The notes beneath the pieces were generated by a model. That model did not search any database and was not told where the DNA came from. It saw nothing but the letters and a program-made list of their open reading frames with translations. From Mariprofundaceae bacterium (GTDB lineage: Bacteria > Pseudomonadota > Zetaproteobacteria > Mariprofundales > Mariprofundaceae), in the NCBI GenBank assembly GCA_030950825.1, contig JAUZQT010000069.1:1-37470 (forward strand): 37,470 nucleotides of DNA. Direction: 5' to 3'. A program made the translations under genes and the position numbers. Shown piece by piece: positions 7,221 through 15,257 of this stretch (positions are counted from its first letter, which is position 1; every line of letters begins with the position of its first letter).

Positions 7221-7565
7221 ATGGCTTTTGTTGTCACCCAGCTTTGTAAAGATTGTGTCGATACTGCATGCGTTGCGGTATGTCCCGTTGATTGTTTTTA
7301 TCAACCCAAAGAAGTTACAGAAGAAACGCCAAATATGCTGCTAATCTCACCTGATGAGTGCATTGATTGCGCTGTTTGTGAGCCTGAATGCCCTTGGGAA
7401 GCTATTTATCCAGAAGAAGATGTGCCTGAAGTCTTTGAATCCGATATTGCGTTAAATGAGTTATGCGACACCGAACGTGACAGCTTTGATTTAGCCGAAG
7501 TAGAAGAAGATACCCCACCATCAGCCGAAGCTGTCGCGGCAAACAAGGCAAAATACGGTCTGTAG
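7221..7565 (+). CDS. fdxA: 7Fe ferredoxin (FdxA type)
   Basis: A 114-residue low-potential electron carrier with one [3Fe-4S] and one [4Fe-4S] cluster. The N-terminal cluster region is [18 protein letters not shown] (residues 9-26) and the second is [16 protein letters not shown] (residues 47-62). Both the FYQP and [13 protein letters not shown] signatures are typical of the FdxA family, and the acidic tail [22 protein letters not shown] is also usual. GAAGAGG lies about seven bases before the ATG. It probably has its own promoter in the 6926-7220 region. A hairpin with a short T run (7574-7595) separates it from rlmN. Confidence 0.92.
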   Translation: MAFVVTQLCKDCVDTACVAVCPVDCFYQPKEVTEETPNMLLISPDECIDCAVCEPECPWEAIYPEEDVPEVFESDIALNELCDTERDSFDLAEVEEDTPPSAEAVAANKAKYGL

Positions 7566-7573
7566 AATTTTCA

Positions 7574-7595
7574 TAGCCAAGGTCTTGGCTATTTT
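7574..7595 (+). terminator. Hairpin with T run between fdxA and rlmN
   Basis: TAGCCAAG (7574-7581) and CTTGGCTA (7584-7591) form an 8-bp stem followed by TTTT. It ends only three bases before the annotated rlmN ATG, so it may terminate fdxA and at the same time limit rlmN expression. Confidence 0.65.
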
Positions 7596-7598
7596 CAC

Positions 7599-8669
7599 AT
7601 GTCAAACGCCCCAGACCTACGCCCTTGCCTTACTGGCATGAATTATCAGGCACTGCTCACCTTATGCCGTGATGCGGGTGTGAAAGATGTGCATGCTGAA
7701 ACGCTGAATGCCTATGTTTTTCGCAGTGGTATCCGTGATTGGCATGCCATGCCTGGGCTTCCCCAGCTATTGCGCGCATACCTTGATCAGCATATTGGCC
7801 TATTCGAGCCAGAGCTTATCGCCAACCAACAAGCGGAAGATGGTACGCGCAAAATTTTATTGCGCATGTCCGATGGCAAAGATGTTGAAAGCGTATTGAT
7901 TCCTGCGTCAGGTAGGCTTACACAATGTGTGTCCACACAAGTCGGCTGTGCGATTGGCTGTAAGTTTTGCCTGACGGCAACTGCTGGACTCACACGAAAC
8001 CTGAGCAGCGCAGAAATCATGGCGCAGGTTTTCACTGCCCGCCACCTAATGGGTGAGCCTGTGCGGAATTTGGTTTTAATGGGCATGGGCGAGCCTTTGC
8101 ACAATTATGATGCGGTATCAAACTTTATTCGCATGGTCACCGATCCCAAAGGTATGGCCTTTTCCCCGCGCCGCGTGACATTATCAACAGCTGGACTGGT
8201 ACCAGCGATTTATCGCATGATTGAAGATGATCTGCCTTGCTCTTTGGCTGTCTCACTCAATGCCACTACCGATGATGTTCGCAGTCATATCATGCCTATT
8301 AATCAGAAATACCCACTGCAAGAGCTTTTGAAGGCCATGCATGCTTATATTGATAAGCATGGGCGTAAACGCATTCTTATCGAATACATTCTTCTTGGTG
8401 GCATCAATGACAGTATTGAAGATGCCAAACGCCTTGCTAAGCTCCTTGATGGTATGGCAAGTACCGTCAATTTATTACCATTTAATCCCTTTTCAGGCAG
8501 TGAATGGAAACGCCCCGAACGCAGGCATGTTGAAACCTTTCGTGTGGAACTAAGTAAAGCAGGCTTTGTGGTTGTGGTGCGAAAATCAAGGGGTAGTGAT
8601 ATTTCGGCTGCTTGCGGGCAGCTGAAAACAGAGATTGCGGCACGTAGAAAACTCGCCGCCAAGGCTTGA
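7599..8669 (+). CDS. rlmN: 23S rRNA A2503 / tRNA A37 methyltransferase RlmN
   Basis: A radical-SAM enzyme that places a C2 methyl on A2503 of 23S rRNA and on A37 of some tRNAs. The cluster motif CAIGCKFCLTATAG binds the [4Fe-4S] cluster. Other family motifs include NLVLMGMGEPLHNYDAV, TLSTAGLVPAI, SLAVSLNA and the C-terminal RKSRGSDISAACGQL with the catalytic Cys. It has 356 residues, close to the family norm. No Shine-Dalgarno is visible before the ATG at 7599, and a terminator-like hairpin ends three bases upstream. The Met at residue 14 (MNYQALLTL, 7638) also fits the usual N-terminus of the family. Confidence 0.95.
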   Translation: MSNAPDLRPCLTGMNYQALLTLCRDAGVKDVHAETLNAYVFRSGIRDWHAMPGLPQLLRAYLDQHIGLFEPELIANQQAEDGTRKILLRMSDGKDVESVLIPASGRLTQCVSTQVGCAIGCKFCLTATAGLTRNLSSAEIMAQVFTARHLMGEPVRNLVLMGMGEPLHNYDAVSNFIRMVTDPKGMAFSPRRVTLSTAGLVPAIYRMIEDDLPCSLAVSLNATTDDVRSHIMPINQKYPLQELLKAMHAYIDKHGRKRILIEYILLGGINDSIEDAKRLAKLLDGMASTVNLLPFNPFSGSEWKRPERRHVETFRVELSKAGFVVVVRKSRGSDISAACGQLKTEIAARRKLAAKA

Positions 8670-8709
8670 GGCTGGCAGTCTTCGCGGTATCTTATGCAAG
8701 GGGTGTATT

Positions 8710-9663
8710 GTGACGCAAGCTGTTCCTTCAACTGTTGATCAAAGCTGTGATCTTTGTGGTGGTTCCAACTTTGAAACTATTTCCGAATTTGATCGTCACC
8801 ATAAACCGTTAAAAACAGGTTTATGTCAAGGTTGCGGCTTGCTTATGCACCTACCAATTCCCAGTGAAGCGGAGATTTCAGCATATTACGCCAATGATTA
8901 TCGCCATGACTATCACGGAGAAAACAAGCCATCGGTACGTCGTATTATGCGGGCATGGAACAATGGACAGCGTATCGTTGCGCAAATAAAAGATCATATC
9001 CCAGTAAACTGCCAAGTATTTGAGGTTGGTGCAGGCATCGGCTGTACAGTAAAGTCATTTGAAACATCAGGCTTTAACGCATCTGGCATTGAACCCAATA
9101 CCGATTTCAACAACTATACCCATGATATATTGCATGCCAACGTAGAAAACATCAATTTATACGACCTTGCGGCCAATCATTCACGCGATGTTGTGCTATT
9201 GATTCATGTGATTGAACATTTCGTATCCCCCAAGCGGGCACTCAAACAAATGCGCGGGCTACTTAAAGATGATGCTCTATTGTACATTGAATGCCCCAAT
9301 ATTGGCGCACCATTTGCTACTTTTGATCGGATGTTTCATTTTGCCCATATCTACAATTTCACACACAATACCTTAGTCAGCATGGCACAATCAGCAGGCT
9401 TTGAAGCTGTCAAGACCTTTACGGATGCAGCCAACCCAGATATTCAAATCCTATTCAAAAAAGTCGCCATACCTCCGCACCTCGACTTTGATGCTCAGGA
9501 AGCTGCTCGCAGTTATGGTGCTATTTTTCGCTATAATTGGTTCAGCTACAACCTCCGTGTAGACTATTTATTGCGCCGCATCATCAAGCTTAGCGCCTAT
9601 GCCAAGGAGTATGCGCAGGCAACGCGTTTTGTAAAAACGTTGGAAGAGAAATTTAAAGCATGA
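8710..9663 (+). CDS. Class I SAM methyltransferase with N-terminal zinc ribbon
   Basis: A 317-residue protein from a GTG start at 8710, chosen because AAGGGG lies seven bases upstream. The track start at 8635 would overlap rlmN by 35 bases. Residues 12-40 hold CDLCGG and CQGCGLL, a probable zinc ribbon. The SAM-binding motif VFEVGAGIGCTVKSF follows at about residues 107-121, with IEPN as motif II and HVIEHFVSPKRAL as the post-motif. It matches Methyltransf_12-like domains often found in polysaccharide and LPS loci. The stop overlaps the heptose kinase start by four bases, pointing to LPS or sugar-linked methylation; the substrate is not known. Confidence 0.78.
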   Translation: MTQAVPSTVDQSCDLCGGSNFETISEFDRHHKPLKTGLCQGCGLLMHLPIPSEAEISAYYANDYRHDYHGENKPSVRRIMRAWNNGQRIVAQIKDHIPVNCQVFEVGAGIGCTVKSFETSGFNASGIEPNTDFNNYTHDILHANVENINLYDLAANHSRDVVLLIHVIEHFVSPKRALKQMRGLLKDDALLYIECPNIGAPFATFDRMFHFAHIYNFTHNTLVSMAQSAGFEAVKTFTDAANPDIQILFKKVAIPPHLDFDAQEAARSYGAIFRYNWFSYNLRVDYLLRRIIKLSAYAKEYAQATRFVKTLEEKFKA

Positions 9664-10577
9664 TTCTTGTTATTGGTGATATTATTGTGGATGATTTTGT
9701 GCTTGGCGATGTGTCTCGTATTTCACCTGAAGCGCCAGTTCCTGTGGTGCATGTTGAAAAGGTTGAGCGTCGTTTGGGTGGCTCTGCCAATGTTATTCGC
9801 AACCTTCATGCGCTTGATCAAAAGTCTGCCATGTTTGGCGTTGTCGGGGATGATGAGCCAGGTATTTGGGTTCACTCGCGTTTAGCAGAGTTAAACGCCG
9901 CCCATGAGGGTGTTATCACCCAACTGGGAGGTCGACCTACCGCCATTAAAACCCGTGTTATCGCGCGCCATCAGCAAGTTGTACGTTTTGACAAAGAATG
10001 GACAACACCACTGAGCAAAGATGTGCAGGTCACTTTATTACACCACTTAAAAAAACAGCTTCATCATGCTCGGTCGGTGATTCTGTCTGACTATGCTAAG
10101 GGCGTGCTAACACCTGACTTTCTTCAAAATATTATCGCCAGTTTGCAAGGGAAAATTATTGCTATTGATCCCAAGCCTGTTCACACAGAAGCTTATGCCA
10201 ATGCAACGTTTATTACGCCTAATTTACACGAAGCTGCAGATATGGCAGTGATGGATGCGATCAATAAAAATGCCCATGTCGAGCTTATTGCTCGTAAGCT
10301 GCATGCAAAACTTCGATTAAAGTATGTTCTCATTACACGTTCTGAGCGCGGCATGACGCTATTTGATGGTGGTATATGCCATCATATCCCAACGGCTGCG
10401 CGAGATGTTTATGATGTGACCGGTGCAGGGGACACTGTAATTGCTGTATTTACGGCATGTTTAAGCCGTGGTAACGACCCTCTACTAGCGGCTCAAACAG
10501 CCAACAAGGCTGCTGGTGTTGTGGTTGGCAAGGTTGGGACAGCTACGGCCAATTGGCAAGAAATTGAAGCGTATTAA
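9660..10577 (+). CDS. rfaE1: D-glycero-beta-D-manno-heptose-7-phosphate kinase
   Basis: A PfkB/ribokinase-family enzyme that phosphorylates heptose 7-phosphate to the 1,7-bisphosphate, in the pathway to ADP-heptose for the LPS inner core. It is 305 residues, equal to the kinase half of E. coli HldE; the nucleotidyltransferase half is absent from this window. Features: VIGDIIVDDFVLGDVSRISPEAPVPVV at the N-terminus, RRLGGSANVIRNL, and the PfkB signature DVTGAGDTVIAVF (about residues 252-264) with its catalytic Asp. It is translationally coupled to the preceding methyltransferase (ATGA) and lies 12 bases before kdsB. Confidence 0.9.
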   Translation: MILVIGDIIVDDFVLGDVSRISPEAPVPVVHVEKVERRLGGSANVIRNLHALDQKSAMFGVVGDDEPGIWVHSRLAELNAAHEGVITQLGGRPTAIKTRVIARHQQVVRFDKEWTTPLSKDVQVTLLHHLKKQLHHARSVILSDYAKGVLTPDFLQNIIASLQGKIIAIDPKPVHTEAYANATFITPNLHEAADMAVMDAINKNAHVELIARKLHAKLRLKYVLITRSERGMTLFDGGICHHIPTAARDVYDVTGAGDTVIAVFTACLSRGNDPLLAAQTANKAAGVVVGKVGTATANWQEIEAY

Positions 10578-10589
10578 CCCCCATTATTC

Positions 10590-11333
10590 ATGAAAATACC
10601 GAAGAACCATTCGAAAATCGTTGTTGGTATTCCAGCACGTTTTGCGTCCACCCGTTTTCCAGGTAAACCGCTCGCAGATCTAGCTGGAAAACCCATGATT
10701 GTTCATGTCATTGAAAAAGCCATGCAAGCCAATATAGGGCAGGTGTTTGTTGCTACTGATGATGAACGCATTGCTGCAGTAGCGCGTGCTGTGGGTAGTG
10801 ATGTATTTATGAGTCAAGCACCTCACAATAGTGGCAGTGAGCGTCTGGCTGAAGCTGTGCAGGCTATGGATTGTGATATTGTGGTAAACGTGCAAGGGGA
10901 TGAACCTTTGATTGAGCCGCTTGCCATTCAATCTGTTGTGCGGCCTTTTATGGTCGATTCAAGCCTTGAAATGGCAACACTGGCGCACCCTTTATTGAGA
11001 AGTGAAGACTTATACGACCCCAATGTCGTTAAAGTTGTTTGTAATGCCAAGGGTCATGCGATGTATTTCAGCCGTTCAGCCTTACCTTTCCCTCGTCAAG
11101 CCCAAGCAGCACCTGCCCTGCAGCATGTTGGTCTGTATGCCTACACGAAAGATTTTTTATGCAATTATAGCAATCTACAAGAATGCCCCAGTGGCGAAGC
11201 TGAACAGCTTGAGCAGTTACGCGTATTGCATCATGGACACAGTATTGCAGTAAGCATTGGAGATTTTCATTGTTTGGGTATTGATACTTCCGAGGATCTT
11301 GAGCGTGCTAAAAAAATCCTATGTCAGAGCTGA
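10590..11333 (+). CDS. kdsB: 3-deoxy-manno-octulosonate cytidylyltransferase (CMP-Kdo synthetase)
   Basis: KdsB activates Kdo with CTP to CMP-Kdo, the donor for the Kdo residues attached to lipid A. It is 247 residues, the normal length. The nucleotide-binding N-terminus IPARFASTRFPGKPLADLAGKPM is diagnostic. DIVVNVQGDEPLI with the metal-binding Asp, GLYAYTKDFL and SGEAEQLEQLRVL also match. It follows the heptose kinase, completing a small LPS-core module. No convincing terminator follows; the next 360 bases are the dcw regulatory region. Confidence 0.96.
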   Translation: MKIPKNHSKIVVGIPARFASTRFPGKPLADLAGKPMIVHVIEKAMQANIGQVFVATDDERIAAVARAVGSDVFMSQAPHNSGSERLAEAVQAMDCDIVVNVQGDEPLIEPLAIQSVVRPFMVDSSLEMATLAHPLLRSEDLYDPNVVKVVCNAKGHAMYFSRSALPFPRQAQAAPALQHVGLYAYTKDFLCNYSNLQECPSGEAEQLEQLRVLHHGHSIAVSIGDFHCLGIDTSEDLERAKKILCQS

Positions 11334-11373
11334 TTATTTCCCTGCCGCTTCGAAGTATTCGTCAAAAATAGTT

Positions 11374-11389
11374 ACCCACCTTAACCCAC
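11374..11389 (-). promoter_or_regulatory. Inverted MraZ-type box, distal
   Basis: On the minus strand this reads GTGGGTTAAGGTGGGT, two GTGGG units with a 10-base period, matching 15 of 16 bases of the proximal box at 11645-11660 in the opposite orientation. MraZ is known to bind direct TGGG repeats spaced by one helical turn near its own promoter. Part of the site also lies in a TTAACCC/GGGTTAA hairpin (11381-11401), so the match could be partly structural. Confidence 0.4.
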
Positions 11390-11402
11390 TAATGGGGTTA
11401 AA

Positions 11403-11437
11403 ATTAAATATTCAAGTTGTTTAATTCCCGTTCCTGA
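11403..11437. repeat. Remnant of the palindromic element (copy C)
   Basis: CAAGTTGTTTAATTCCCGTTCCTGAGC matches the right end of copy B (CAAGTTATTTAATTCCCGTTCCTAAGC) with two differences. It is preceded by AATTAAATA, as found in the left arm. The core is missing, so this looks like an internal deletion derivative. Confidence 0.55.
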
Positions 11438-11463
11438 GCCATAGTAAGTATCTTTATTTTCAA

Positions 11464-11590
11464 TATAAGCCTTATAAAACAATTGATGATAATATTTTTT
11501 TGTGAATTTAAATGCATAGATTTTATTAAGTGCTTAATAATGCAATGTATTTTGTTTGATCAGGTTGAGATACGGCTAAAATATTTTAGC
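11464..11590. promoter_or_regulatory. AT-rich region with three palindromes upstream of dcw
   Basis: Three palindromes lie in about 125 bases: TATAAG-C-CTTATA (11464-11476), TTATTAAG-TG-CTTAATAA (11523-11540) and the perfect 16-mer GCTAAAATATTTTAGC (11575-11590). They fall between the two MraZ-type boxes and could be operator sites or promoter-proximal cruciforms. The dcw promoter presumably lies within about 11580-11645, but I could not fix -35 and -10 elements. Confidence 0.35.
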
Positions 11591-11644
11591 GCATAGAGAT
11601 ATATCATTGACAGATATTGATATATTGCCATGGTTGTGAGCTGG

Positions 11645-11660
11645 GTGGGTAAAGGTGGGT
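11645..11660 (+). promoter_or_regulatory. Proximal MraZ box
   Basis: GTGGGTAAAGGTGGGT contains two GTGGG units 10 bases apart, 34 bases before the mraZ ATG. This is the spacing described for MraZ autoregulatory repeats. A weaker GTGAG lies at 11636. Confidence 0.6.
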
Positions 11661-11693
11661 AGTTTCCTTTTCTACAGGAGAGCGGTAGCTGGC

Positions 11694-12131
11694 ATGTTTA
11701 TCGGTAATTATGCAAACACAATGGATAACAAAGGTAGAGTTAATATACCTGCTACGTTTCGTGATGCCTTGCATAAAGACTATGATGATGAGCGCATGGT
11801 TATTGCCCGTGATATTCGCGATGCCTGCCTGCGTTTGTATCCCATGCAAGAATGGCAATTTTTTTTAGATAAATTAAATCTTATCCCTGCATCAAATCCC
11901 ACCTTGCGTCGCATTCAGCGCCGCGTTGTCAGCTCAGCGATTGAGTGCACAGCAGATAGGCAGGGACGTGTGTTGCTACCGCAATCTTTACGCGAACATG
12001 CCAGCCTATCCAAGTGCGTGCAATTTGCGGGATTATCAAATACCGTTGAAATATGGGATACCCTGCTATGGCAGCATGAAATTGAAAATGATGCCATTGA
12101 TTCCAATATGCTTGAACAGCTGGGAATCTGA
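11694..12131 (+). CDS. mraZ: Transcriptional regulator MraZ
   Basis: MraZ is an AbrB/SpoVT-fold DNA-binding protein that forms ring oligomers and represses the dcw operon through TGGG repeats. The start MFIGNYANTMDNKGRVNIPATFRD (11694) is the standard family N-terminus. The ORF-track start at 11655 lies within the MraZ box, so it is rejected. The product is 145 residues with two half-domains, each with an xDxKGRVxxP or xDxQGRVLLP signature (MDNKGRVNIP and ADRQGRVLLP). GGAG lies about 13 bases upstream, which is longer than ideal. The stop overlaps the rsmH ATG by one base. Confidence 0.95.
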   Translation: MFIGNYANTMDNKGRVNIPATFRDALHKDYDDERMVIARDIRDACLRLYPMQEWQFFLDKLNLIPASNPTLRRIQRRVVSSAIECTADRQGRVLLPQSLREHASLSKCVQFAGLSNTVEIWDTLLWQHEIENDAIDSNMLEQLGI

Positions 12132-13075
12132 TGAAAAACCATGTCCCTGTACTCGCTCACGCATTTATTGAGGGTTTATTAAGCGACCCTGACGGCTACT
12201 ATATTGATGCTACCTTTGGCCGTGGTGGTCATACTCGCATGCTGTTGAATCGCCTTTCAAATGAAGGGCATGTATTGGCTTTGGATCGCGATCCGCAAGC
12301 CATTGAGGCAGCAGATATACTCACCCGTGAAGATCCGCGCTTTCAAATTGTGCACAGTGATTTTGCAGGCCTAGAAAATGCAATTTATCAAGCAGGTAGC
12401 CCTAGTATTTGTGGTATTGGCTTTGATCTTGGTGTGTCTTCTCCTCAAATTGACCAAGCTGAACGCGGTTTTTCATTTCAAGTCGATGGGCCTCTTGATA
12501 TGCGCATGGATCCGAGTGCTGGACAGCCATTATCTGAGCGTTTGAAGAGGCTTTCTGAGAAAGAACTAACACATATTATTCGATCGTTTGGTGATGAACG
12601 TTTCGCAGGTCGTATTGCTCGAACCATATGTGCAGCCGTGCAAAAGAAGGTGCTTTCGACAACCCGTGAGTTGGAAAATATTTGTTTCCATGCCATGCCT
12701 CCCAAGGCACGCCATGGCTCAACGCACCCTGCAACCCGCACCTTTCAAGCCTTACGCATTTGGGTGAATGATGAATATGGGCAAATTGATACGGCAATCA
12801 AAGCAGCGATGCATTGCCTTGCACCGCATGGGCGTTTGGCTGTTATTTCATTTCACTCGGGCGAAGATCGTCGTATTCGTGATTTGATTGAAGCGCAAGT
12901 GCACCCATGCACTTGTCCAAGAGAGTTTCCCATGTGTATTTGCGGGAAGACACCGTCCATGCGCTGGATTCAAAAAAAACCAATTCGTGCCAATGATGAT
13001 GAACTATCAAGCAATCCACGTAGCCGCTCTGCCATGTTGCGAATTGCCGAACGGCTTCCTGAGTCTGCAATATGA
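12131..13075 (+). CDS. rsmH: 16S rRNA (cytosine-N4)-methyltransferase RsmH
   Basis: RsmH (MraW) methylates N4 of C1402 in 16S rRNA using SAM. It is 314 residues, the normal length. The SAM motif DATFGRGGHTRMLL is at about residues 27-40, followed by ALDRDPQA, GIGFDLGVSSPQID, RGFSFQVDGPLDMRMD and the C-terminal SFHSGEDRRIRD and RSRSAMLRIAER. It is the second gene of the dcw cluster, overlapping mraZ by one base (TGATG) and ftsL by four. Confidence 0.97.
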   Translation: MKNHVPVLAHAFIEGLLSDPDGYYIDATFGRGGHTRMLLNRLSNEGHVLALDRDPQAIEAADILTREDPRFQIVHSDFAGLENAIYQAGSPSICGIGFDLGVSSPQIDQAERGFSFQVDGPLDMRMDPSAGQPLSERLKRLSEKELTHIIRSFGDERFAGRIARTICAAVQKKVLSTTRELENICFHAMPPKARHGSTHPATRTFQALRIWVNDEYGQIDTAIKAAMHCLAPHGRLAVISFHSGEDRRIRDLIEAQVHPCTCPREFPMCICGKTPSMRWIQKKPIRANDDELSSNPRSRSAMLRIAERLPESAI

Positions 13076-13344
13076 GTGCACAAGTGCGTACACGAATGCA
13101 TTTCGGTATATTGCTACTGATGGTTACCTTATTGGCCGGCGCGCAGGTATGGCTGTCCTATTTGCGTATTGAAGTGTCACAGCAGGGCTATCAATTACAG
13201 CAGAATATCAATAAACAGCATGACGATATTCAAAATTTAGAGTTGGAGTATGCGAGCTTGGCTCGCCCCAATAGGCTGCGTCAGTTAGCTCATAAAGAGC
13301 TGGGTATGCAGGCTCCAACACCCATGCAGGTGTTAGAGCCATGA
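13072..13344 (+). CDS. ftsL: Cell division protein FtsL
   Basis: A 90-residue bitopic membrane protein: a short cytoplasmic N-terminus, one membrane span (FGILLLMVTLLAGAQVWLSYL, about residues 9-29), then a periplasmic coiled coil (VSQQGYQLQQNINKQHDDIQNLELEYASL) and a conserved RLRQLAHKELGMQAPTPMQV tail. FtsL pairs with FtsB and FtsQ to activate FtsWI in septal peptidoglycan synthesis. Sequence conservation is low in this family; position between rsmH and ftsI with ATGA overlaps on both sides is strong support. Confidence 0.92.
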   Translation: MSAQVRTRMHFGILLLMVTLLAGAQVWLSYLRIEVSQQGYQLQQNINKQHDDIQNLELEYASLARPNRLRQLAHKELGMQAPTPMQVLEP

Positions 13345-15257
13345 CTGTAAATAAAAAACAGCAGGTTCTTCATGCCCGACGGCGCATGGAAATCATTATT
13401 GGTTCCATGACATTGGGTCTGTTTATGTTGCTTATCCGTGCTGTGGACTTGCATATTTTACAAGGCGACGAACTAAAAGAGCGTGCCTACAAACAACATT
13501 TCCATCAATATGATGTTGTTGCACCGCGTGGTGCTATTCATGATCGGCACGGTCGCATTTTATCCAAAAGTATTGAAGTTCCGTCAATCACTGCTTTGGC
13601 AAGTGAGATCCCTGAAAAAGATTTACCCAAACTAGCACAGGCACTTAAAATATCGCTATCTAAATTGCAAAGTAAAATTAAAAATCGTCATGGATTCACA
13701 TGGCTGGCGAGGCAAGTTTCGCCAGCTATTGCTGAACGTGTTGCAGCACTAAATATTCCTGGCGTACACCAAGAGAGCGAATGGCGGCGGTATCATCCAC
13801 TGGGGCCTGAAACAGGTCACTTTTTAGGTTTTGTAGGTATAGATGGCCAGGGTTTAGAAGGCATTGAACGCAGCATGAACCAACACCTACAAGGGAAATT
13901 GGGAACCCGCCTTATGCAGCGTGATGCACGGGGTCACTCACTTCCTGATGGTGTTTGGCTACAACAACCTAGGATAGGGAAAGCCTTAACTCTGACCATT
14001 GATAGCAACATCCAAAGCATTGCTTATGCAGCATTAAGTGAAGGTATTCGCAAGCAACGGGCCAAAAGTGGTTCGGTAGTTGTGATGAATCCTCACAATG
14101 GCGATATTCTAGCTATGGCGAGTTGGCCTAGCTTCAACCCCAATAGCTTTTCGCGTTATAGGCCAAGCCAGTGGCGCAATCGCGCTATTACCGATATTTT
14201 TGAGCCAGGCTCAACCATGAAGGCTTTTACGGTTGCAAGCGCCTTAGAGTCAAAAAACTGGCAAGCTGATAGCCTTATTTTTTGTGAGCAAGGAAGCTTT
14301 CGAGTTGCCAACTATATTATTCATGATGATCACCCTGAGGGTTGGCTTGATCTAACGGGTATTATTGCCCAATCCAGTAATATTGGTGCGGCTAAACTAG
14401 CAATTAATATTGGTGCCAGGCAATTACAACAGCATTTGTCTTCGTTTGGTTTTGGTGAGAAAACGGGCATTGATCTGGGTGGAGAATCAGCAGGGATTCT
14501 CCTTCCAACAAGGAAATGGGGTATTGTTGAAACTGCCAATATTGCCTTTGGTCAGGGTATTGCGACCACGCCGTTGCAACTTGCTGCGGCTTTTAGCATT
14601 TTAGCCAATCATGGAATCAAACAAGCGCCCCACCTTGTATTGCCAAATGAAACAATACCATCGGAAGCATTGAAAAGAGTACCGTCTGGAGAGCGGGTTA
14701 TTTCGAAGAAAACCAGCGATTCGATAACCCAGATGTTGATCGCTGCGACAGCTAAAAATGCCACAGGTTGGCGCGCTGTGCCTGCGGGATACCATGTTGC
14801 AGGAAAAACAGGAACAGCACAAAAGGCAAACAATTATGGCGGCTATGCCAAAAATAAATATACCGCAGTTTTTGCAGGGTTTGCACCTGCGGAAGCCCCA
14901 GAAATCGTTATTGTAGTGGTGATTGATGAGCCGCAGCAGTCGATTTATGGCGGTACTGTTGCGGCTCCTATATTCCGTAATATTGCAGCAACTACATTAC
15001 CTTATTTGGGGGCACTGCCAGAAACGCAAACAGCAAGCTGGCAAACACAGCGCGTTGCAACATCACTGACGCAACCGCCTATCGCAGGCATGGTCGGAAA
15101 TTTCAGCCATTTATCATTACGGCAGGCCTATCAGCAAGCAGATCAACAGGGTTATACCTTACGCAGCCATGGTTCAGGCTGGGTCACCAAGCAATCCCCT
15201 GCCCCTCTTGTCGCGTTGTCAAACGGTTCAGAAGTCGAGGTTTGGCTCAATGAATAA
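13341..15257 (+). CDS. ftsI: Peptidoglycan D,D-transpeptidase FtsI (PBP3) with C-terminal PASTA domain
   Basis: The septal transpeptidase, which cross-links peptidoglycan in partnership with FtsW. One membrane span lies near residues 16-37, followed by the PBP dimerisation domain (VAPRGAIHDRHGRIL) and the transpeptidase domain. Its catalytic motifs are STMK in EPGSTMKAF, SSN in IAQSSNIGAA and KTG in AGKTGTAQK. At 638 residues it is longer than E. coli FtsI (588). The extra C-terminus GMVGNFSHLSLRQAYQQADQQGY...KQSPAPLVALSNGSEVEVWL has the PASTA pattern, more familiar from Gram-positive PBPs. It overlaps ftsL by four bases and murE by eight. Confidence 0.96.
   Translation: MTVNKKQQVLHARRRMEIIIGSMTLGLFMLLIRAVDLHILQGDELKERAYKQHFHQYDVVAPRGAIHDRHGRILSKSIEVPSITALASEIPEKDLPKLAQALKISLSKLQSKIKNRHGFTWLARQVSPAIAERVAALNIPGVHQESEWRRYHPLGPETGHFLGFVGIDGQGLEGIERSMNQHLQGKLGTRLMQRDARGHSLPDGVWLQQPRIGKALTLTIDSNIQSIAYAALSEGIRKQRAKSGSVVVMNPHNGDILAMASWPSFNPNSFSRYRPSQWRNRAITDIFEPGSTMKAFTVASALESKNWQADSLIFCEQGSFRVANYIIHDDHPEGWLDLTGIIAQSSNIGAAKLAINIGARQLQQHLSSFGFGEKTGIDLGGESAGILLPTRKWGIVETANIAFGQGIATTPLQLAAAFSILANHGIKQAPHLVLPNETIPSEALKRVPSGERVISKKTSDSITQMLIAATAKNATGWRAVPAGYHVAGKTGTAQKANNYGGYAKNKYTAVFAGFAPAEAPEIVIVVVIDEPQQSIYGGTVAAPIFRNIAATTLPYLGALPETQTASWQTQRVATSLTQPPIAGMVGNFSHLSLRQAYQQADQQGYTLRSHGSGWVTKQSPAPLVALSNGSEVEVWLNE

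Noticed and set aside
11607-11612. TTGACA as the -35 of a mraZ promoter
   Set aside because: No acceptable -10 lies 16 to 18 bases downstream (the bases there are CATGG-like), and TATATT at 11621 is too close.
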